From Streptomyces sp. FIT100 (lineage in GTDB: Bacteria > Actinomycetota > Actinomycetes > Streptomycetales > Streptomycetaceae), in the NCBI RefSeq assembly GCF_024584805.1, contig NZ_CP075715.1:6853526-6917525 (forward strand): 64,000 nt of DNA. The letters are read 5' to 3'. The translations under genes and the position numbers were made by a program. The notes beneath the pieces are model-generated. The model was not told the DNA's origin and did no database searches. It saw only the letters and a list, made by a program, of their open reading frames with translations. Of this stretch, positions 59,965-64,000 are shown piece by piece (the stretch's first letter is position 1; each line of letters starts with the position of its first letter).

Positions 59965-60861
59965 ATGCGGAACATCGTGATCATCGACGCCCCCTCCAAC
60001 CTGGGCCTGCGGCCGCCCGCCCCCGGCACCGTCCCCGGCTGCCACAAGCTCGCCGGAGCCCTGCGCGAGCAGCGGATCGTCCAGCGCCTCGGGGCTTTCG
60101 AGGGCGGCGTCGTCGTCCCGCCCCGCTATGACCGGGGCGACTGGCAGGAGGGCGACGGGGTGTTCAACGCCGCCGCCATCGCCTCGTACTCCCGGAAGCT
60201 CGCCGACCGTATCGAGCACCACGTGCGCGCCGGGGACTTCCCGCTCGTCCTCGGCGGGGACTGCTCGATCCAGCTCGGCGCCTCCCTCGCGCTGCGCCGC
60301 ACCGGCCGCTACGGACTCGTCGCCGTCGACGCGTCCGCCGACTTCCGCCACCCCGGCAACTCCGACGGCGTCGGCGCGGCCGGCGGCGAGGAGCTGGCCC
60401 TCGCCACGGGGCGCGGCCAGGCGGATCTCACGGACATCGAGGGACTGCGCCCGTATCTGCGCGACGAGGACGTACGGCTCTTCGGCATCCGGGACGGCGA
60501 CCCGGACCGCGAGGAGCTGGCCGCGCTCAAGATCCCCAACGTGACGGTCGGGGAACTGAGGCAGTGGGGCGCCGCCGACCTCGCCGCCGCCGTCGTCCAG
60601 ACCTTCGAGGTGTCCGCCGTCGACGGCTTCTGGGTGCATCTCGACGCGGACGTACTCGACCCGTCCGTCATGCCCGCCGTCGACAGCCCCGACCCGGACG
60701 GGCTGCTGCCGGACGAACTGCTGCCGCTGCTGCGGACCCTGGTGCGCTCCGATCGCTGCGCCGGCCTCAACGTCACGATCTACGACCCCGATCTGGACCC
60801 GGACGGCACCGTCGGCGCCCTGCTCACCGACCTGGTCGTGGCGGCCTTTACCGAAGACTGA
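59965..60861 (+). CDS. arginase-fold (ureohydrolase superfamily) protein with altered metal site
   Basis: A 298-aa protein with the arginase/agmatinase fold. Two of the usual manganese-binding histidines are replaced: GGDHS is GGDC (Cys100), and DAHAD is DASAD (Asp122, Ser124, Asp126). The C-terminal metal motif survives as HLDADVLDP (Asp227, Asp229). The GGDC variant occurs in other actinobacterial arginase-family proteins, but the added His-to-Ser change should weaken or abolish one Mn site. Classical arginase activity is therefore doubtful. ATG 59965 with GAGGA 7 nt upstream; ATG 59956 is also in frame. Probably controlled by the divergent GntR. Confidence 0.87.
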   Translation: MRNIVIIDAPSNLGLRPPAPGTVPGCHKLAGALREQRIVQRLGAFEGGVVVPPRYDRGDWQEGDGVFNAAAIASYSRKLADRIEHHVRAGDFPLVLGGDCSIQLGASLALRRTGRYGLVAVDASADFRHPGNSDGVGAAGGEELALATGRGQADLTDIEGLRPYLRDEDVRLFGIRDGDPDREELAALKIPNVTVGELRQWGAADLAAAVVQTFEVSAVDGFWVHLDADVLDPSVMPAVDSPDPDGLLPDELLPLLRTLVRSDRCAGLNVTIYDPDLDPDGTVGALLTDLVVAAFTED

Positions 60862-60944
60862 CCTGCACGGCCCCTGGCCTGGGCGGCAGCCGCCGTGTTC
60901 CATGGTCATCCGGGTGAGAACGAAGCGAGCGAAGCGAGGTTGCC

Positions 60945-62951
60945 GTGGCCACGACCGTGCGACGTACCGTACTGACCCTCCCCGCGGCCCCGTTGGGGCC
61001 CGGCAACCCGCTGCCCGCGCTCCGCCCCGTCGGCGGGGTCCACGCGCTCGACGAGCGCGCCAAGGACGCACTGCCCCGCGACATGGCCCGGCAGATCGGC
61101 TACGAGCCGCTGCGCACCGTGCTCCCCACCCGACTGCGCGACGGCTACGACCGGCGGCGCACGGCCACGGACCTCGACGCGATCGTCATCGAGAACGACC
61201 GGCTGCGGGCCACCGTCCTGCCCGGGCTCGGCGGCCGGATCCACTCCCTGCACCACAAGCCCACCGGCCGCGAACTCCTCTACGCCAACCCCGTGCTCCA
61301 GCCCGCCAACTTCGCCCTCAACGGCGCCTGGTTCTCCGGCGGGATCGAGTGGAACATCGGCGCCACCGGCCACACCACCCTCGCGTGCGAGCCGCTGCAC
61401 GCGGCCGTCGTCCCCGGCCCCGACGGCACCGACATGGTCCGGCTGTGGGAGTGGGAGCGGCTGCGCGACCTGCCCTTCCAGGTCGATCTCTGGCTGCCCG
61501 ACGGCTCCGACTTCCTCCATGTCGGGGTGCGGATCCGCAACCCGCACGAGCGGCCCGCGCCGGTCTACTGGTGGTCCAACATCGCCGTCCCCGAGGACGA
61601 ACGGAGCCGGGTCATCGCCCCGGCCGATGCGGCCTGGCACTTCGGCTACGAACACGCCCTGCGCAAGGTCGCCGTGCCCGAGCACGAAGGCATCGACCGC
61701 ACCTACCCGACGCGCGGCGCGTACGCGGCCGACTACTTCTACGACGTACCGCGCGACGCCCGCAAGTGGATCGCCTCGCTCGACGAGCACGGGCACGGAC
61801 TCGTCCAGACCTCCACCGACCTGCTCGGCGGGCGCAAGCTGTTCCTCTGGGGCACAGGCCGCGGCGGCCGGCGCTGGCAGGAGTGGCTGACCGAGCCCGG
61901 CACCCCCGGATACGCCGAGATCCAGGCCGGTCTCGCCCGCACCCAGCTGGAGCACGTACGGCTCGACGCGGGCGAGGAGTTCAGCTGGCTCGAGGTGTAC
62001 GGGCCGCTGTCCGCCGACCCCGCGGCCGTGCACGGCGAGGACTGGGCCGCGGCCCGCGCCGAGACGTCCGGGCGGCTGGAAGCGGTCCTTCCGCGCGCGG
62101 ACGTCGACGCGGCGTACGAGGCATGGCGGCGGTGCGCCGACATCGAGCCGGCCGAGGTCCTGGCGGGCGGTTCCGGCTGGGGCGCGCTCGAAGTGCTCCG
62201 CACCGGAGCCAAGTTGCCCGGCACACCCTTCGACGAGACGACGCTCGGCGACGAGCAGGCGCCGTGGCTGGAGCTGCTGCGCACCGGGGTGCTGCCGACG
62301 CCGCGCCGCGTCGTCCCGCCGGGGCCCACCCTGGTCGCCCCGCACTGGCGCGACATGCTGGAGACGGCCCCGGCCGAACCGCTCACCGAGTACCACCTCG
62401 GCGTCGCCCAGTGGCACGCGGGCGACCACGCCCAGGCTGTACGGAGCTGGGAGCGCGGGCTGCACCTCGCCCCCTCGCGCTGGCCGTTGCTGCGCTGCCT
62501 CGCCGTGGCCGAACTCGCCGCCGCCGGCCACTCGGGCGGCCACCCCGCGCCGCAGGCCGCCGCCCGCGCCGCCGAGCTGTACCTGGAGGCGTTCGACGAC
62601 CTGTGCGCCGAGCGCCGCGACGACGGCGAGTCCTGGACCGCGGCGACGGCCGCCCTGGCCCGGGAGACCGTCGAGGCCCTGCTCGCGGCCGGCCGCGCCG
62701 GGGCCGCCCGCGGGGTCCTCGACCGGCTGTGGCCGGCCGTGCGCGGCCGCGGCCGCTTCCGGCTCCTGGAAGCCCGGCTCCTCGTCGCCGAGGGCGACTG
62801 CGCGGCCGCCCGGGCGGTCTTCGACGGGGGATTCGAGGTGGCGGACCTGCGCGAGGGCGACGAGACCCTGGGCGAGGTGTGGGCGGCGCTCACCGACGGC
62901 GAACCGCTTCCGGACCGCTACGACTTCCGGATGCGTCCGCCGCGCGCCTAG
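60945..62951 (+). CDS. DUF5107 protein (mutarotase-like fold plus TPR-like tail)
   Basis: A 668-aa cytoplasmic protein. Residues ~70-390 are the DUF5107 domain, related to galactose-mutarotase/beta-sandwich folds: VLPGLGGRIHSLHHKPTGRE, FSGGIEWNIGATGHTT and PVYWWSNIAVPEDERSR. The C-terminal third (~450-640) contains Ala-rich TPR-like helices (YHLGVAQWHAGDHAQAVRSW). Such proteins often accompany sugar-utilisation genes; the function is unproven. GTG 60945 with GAGG upstream; 83 nt after the arginase-fold gene, so perhaps the same transcript. The TAG stop (62949-62951) is part of the CTAG end of a MITE-like element. Confidence 0.9.
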   Translation: MATTVRRTVLTLPAAPLGPGNPLPALRPVGGVHALDERAKDALPRDMARQIGYEPLRTVLPTRLRDGYDRRRTATDLDAIVIENDRLRATVLPGLGGRIHSLHHKPTGRELLYANPVLQPANFALNGAWFSGGIEWNIGATGHTTLACEPLHAAVVPGPDGTDMVRLWEWERLRDLPFQVDLWLPDGSDFLHVGVRIRNPHERPAPVYWWSNIAVPEDERSRVIAPADAAWHFGYEHALRKVAVPEHEGIDRTYPTRGAYAADYFYDVPRDARKWIASLDEHGHGLVQTSTDLLGGRKLFLWGTGRGGRRWQEWLTEPGTPGYAEIQAGLARTQLEHVRLDAGEEFSWLEVYGPLSADPAAVHGEDWAAARAETSGRLEAVLPRADVDAAYEAWRRCADIEPAEVLAGGSGWGALEVLRTGAKLPGTPFDETTLGDEQAPWLELLRTGVLPTPRRVVPPGPTLVAPHWRDMLETAPAEPLTEYHLGVAQWHAGDHAQAVRSWERGLHLAPSRWPLLRCLAVAELAAAGHSGGHPAPQAAARAAELYLEAFDDLCAERRDDGESWTAATAALARETVEALLAAGRAGAARGVLDRLWPAVRGRGRFRLLEARLLVAEGDCAAARAVFDGGFEVADLREGDETLGEVWAALTDGEPLPDRYDFRMRPPRA

Positions 62952-63113
62952 GGGGTGTCCGGCGGATCATGCTGGGCTCGCGACGCCCTGCGACTCCGTC
63001 TCCCGCGTTGTCGTCGGTCGCCAACGCTCCGCGTTGTCTCCCTCCTCCGCCTTGGATCCGAAGCCGCTGGACGCCGCTCGCTGATCCAGCCTGATCCACC
63101 GGACACCCCCTAG
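62948..63113. mobile_element. MITE-like element, copy 3 (CTAG ends, short type)
   Basis: 166 bp with inverted ends CTAGGGGGTGTCCGG (left) and CCGGACACCCCCTAG (right); pairing continues inward (GGATCA/TGATCC) with one mismatch in 22. The interior shares GTTGTCGTCGGTCGCC, CTCCTCCGCCTTGGATC and CTGATCCAGCCTGATCC with the Nudix-gene insertion. Non-coding; the left CTAG supplies the stop of the DUF5107 gene. Confidence 0.85.
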
Positions 63114-63288
63114 TCGTCACTGACACGTCCCGCCTGGCGTGCGGCGCCCGGCACGTCCTCCCAAGTAGCCCTTCGGGCAGGGGAGGTGCCTCCCACGCCG
63201 TGTTGCGCAGGCGGACGGCGCCATGTGGCCATGTGTCGGACACGGCCCAGGGGGTGTCCGGCGGGATCGGGCCGGGCTCAGGCCGGGC
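63114..63288. other. degenerate element sequence and solo inverted end
   Basis: This contains an AGTAGCCCTTCGGGCAGGGG-type block related to the interiors of the other elements and, at about 63250-63268, another GGGGGTGTCCGGCGGGATC end in left orientation without a partner. It looks like a decayed or nested second element adjoining copy 3. Confidence 0.6.
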
Positions 63289-63642
63289 TCACACCACGGC
63301 CCTGCGGTCGACGTACTCGAAGACCGACCCGTCCGGGTGCACGGCGATGAGGTTGCGGCCCACCGGGGTCGGCACGGGTCCCGCGAGGACCTTCGCGCCG
63401 CCCTCGGTCAGGGCGGCGTGCGCCGCGTCCACGTCCTCCACCGCGATGGTCGCCGCGACCTTGCGCAGCACTTCGAGTTCCGACTCGGGGCCGCTCATCA
63501 GCAGGAAGCAGCTCACCGCCGCGACGGACACGCCCCCGCGCTCGAAGCGCAGCGCCGGGGCGCCGGTGAGGCGTTCGTAGAAGGCCGTCGCGGTCTCCAG
63601 GTCGTCGACGCAGATGCGCAGCGTGGTTCCGAGGATCTCCAT
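63289..63642 (-). CDS. VOC-superfamily (glyoxalase-like) protein
   Basis: A 117-aa vicinal-oxygen-chelate protein: MEILGTTLRICVDDLETATAFYERLTG, then ALRFERGGVSVAAVSCFLLM, VEDVDAAHAALTEGGAKV and NLIAVHPDGSVFEYV with the C-terminal metal-ligand Glu. A single betaalphabetabetabeta pair, so it works as a dimer; activity unknown. ATG at 63642. Confidence 0.9.
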   Translation of the reverse strand: MEILGTTLRICVDDLETATAFYERLTGAPALRFERGGVSVAAVSCFLLMSGPESELEVLRKVAATIAVEDVDAAHAALTEGGAKVLAGPVPTPVGRNLIAVHPDGSVFEYVDRRAVV

Positions 63643-63756
63643 ACCCGCGAGGGTAGTTGGAGCGCCCGGCGCGGGGGAGCGGAGCGCCGGGAGCGGAGTG
63701 CGCCCGGGAGCGCCGGGGGTACCTGGAGCGCCGGGCGCGCCGGGAGCGTGAAGCCG

Positions 63757-64000
63757 CTATCGCCGGCAGAGCAGTTCGCCGTGCGGGACCATGAACCAGG
63801 CGTCGTGCCTGCTGCCCCACTCCCGCCAGGCATCCGCGATCGCGGTCAGCTCCCCGGTGGTCGCATGGCCGCCGTCGACGGCCAGCCGCGCGTACGCCGA
63901 CGCCGTCGTACGGTCCGCCCACAGCCCGCTCCACCAGGCGCGCTCGTCGGGCGTGGCGAAACACCAGCTGGTGGCGGTCGCCGTGATGTCGGAGAAGCCC
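63757..64000 (-). CDS. methyltransferase C-terminus (5' part outside window)
   Basis: The last ~80 residues of a leftward gene: GFSDITATATSWCFATPDER, AWWSGLWADRTTASAYARLA, then a helix EWGSRHDAWFMVPHGELLCRR and TAG. This tail (FATPxExAWWxGxWADR ... WFMVPHGEVL) is typical of actinobacterial class I SAM methyltransferases. The SAM-binding motifs are beyond the window edge. The spacer before the VOC gene holds several GAGCGCCGGG-type repeats. Confidence 0.75.
   Translation of the reverse strand, partial: GFSDITATATSWCFATPDERAWWSGLWADRTTASAYARLAVDGGHATTGELTAIADAWREWGSRHDAWFMVPHGELLCRR

Noticed and set aside
1..64000. tRNA, rRNA or riboswitch genes
   Set aside because: I looked for cloverleaf-type and known riboswitch cores by eye and found none I could support; a covariance-model scan would be decisive.

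Overview
The window is chromosomal DNA of a Streptomyces-type actinomycete. The GC content is very high with G/C-ended codons, stop codons are mostly TGA or TAG, and GTG starts are common. Lineage markers are a DUF397/DUF5753-HTH/anti-sigma-ATPase trio, a PAS-GAF-SpoIIE-HATPase phosphatase, and a crotonyl-CoA carboxylase/reductase operon. Most of the window is ordinary chromosome. One interval of about 10 kb (37.5-47.8 kb) is clearly accessory.

Layout: 0-5.6 kb holds a 5'-truncated gamma-glutamyltransferase, an inositol-monophosphatase-like enzyme, a nucleotidyltransferase, an FAD oxidoreductase and a macro-domain protein. 5.6-10 kb holds a small membrane protein, a secreted lipase and an alkylation-repair pair (Ada-AlkA fusion plus Ogt). 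10-14.5 kb is a leftward block: BCCT transporter, ADP-ribosylglycohydrolase, a Nudix pseudogene and a sirtuin. With the macro protein these make an ADP-ribose/NAD theme. 14.5-20.7 kb holds glycerate kinase, an S-adenosyl methyltransferase, the DUF397/HTH/ATPase trio and the phosphatidylethanolamine pair psd-pssA. 20.9-30.2 kb is a leftward ethylmalonyl-CoA pathway operon (ccrA-meaA-mcl-maoC-acd), preceded by a TetR regulator and a double-domain 3-hydroxyacyl-CoA dehydrogenase. 30.6-37.5 kb holds a HEAT protein, a secreted tripeptidyl-aminopeptidase-like hydrolase, an Rv2578c-type radical SAM protein with a LexA-type box, an SRPBCC protein and a DHA2-type MFS exporter with three C-terminal carboxypeptidase-regulatory-like repeats.

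The accessory island lies between two copies of the 3' part of the MFS gene. The copies share 424 nt with four mismatches that I count. The island holds decayed IS110, probable IS3 and IS1380 transposases, a small putative His/Cys (clan CD-like) protease, and a 1711-residue protein with a DUF1023-type alpha/beta-hydrolase core and a discrete C-terminal domain. The large gene is visibly less GC-rich than the chromosome and contains at least three TTA (bldA) codons. It is the strongest candidate for an undescribed effector or toxin.

48.5-64 kb returns to chromosome: SpoIIE-type phosphatase; methyltransferase; a peptide-turnover run (DppA-like M55, M20, S9, S66 peptidases); adenosine deaminase; a GntR regulator divergent from an arginase-fold protein that lacks two metal histidines; a DUF5107 protein; a VOC protein; and the C-terminus of a methyltransferase.

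A second theme is a set of short non-coding, transposon-like elements (about 165-217 bp) with related interiors. Three of them sit exactly at CTAG tetranucleotides where TAG is the stop codon of an adjacent gene. A fourth element has split the Nudix gene, which also carries a frameshift and a 9-bp duplication in its Nudix box.
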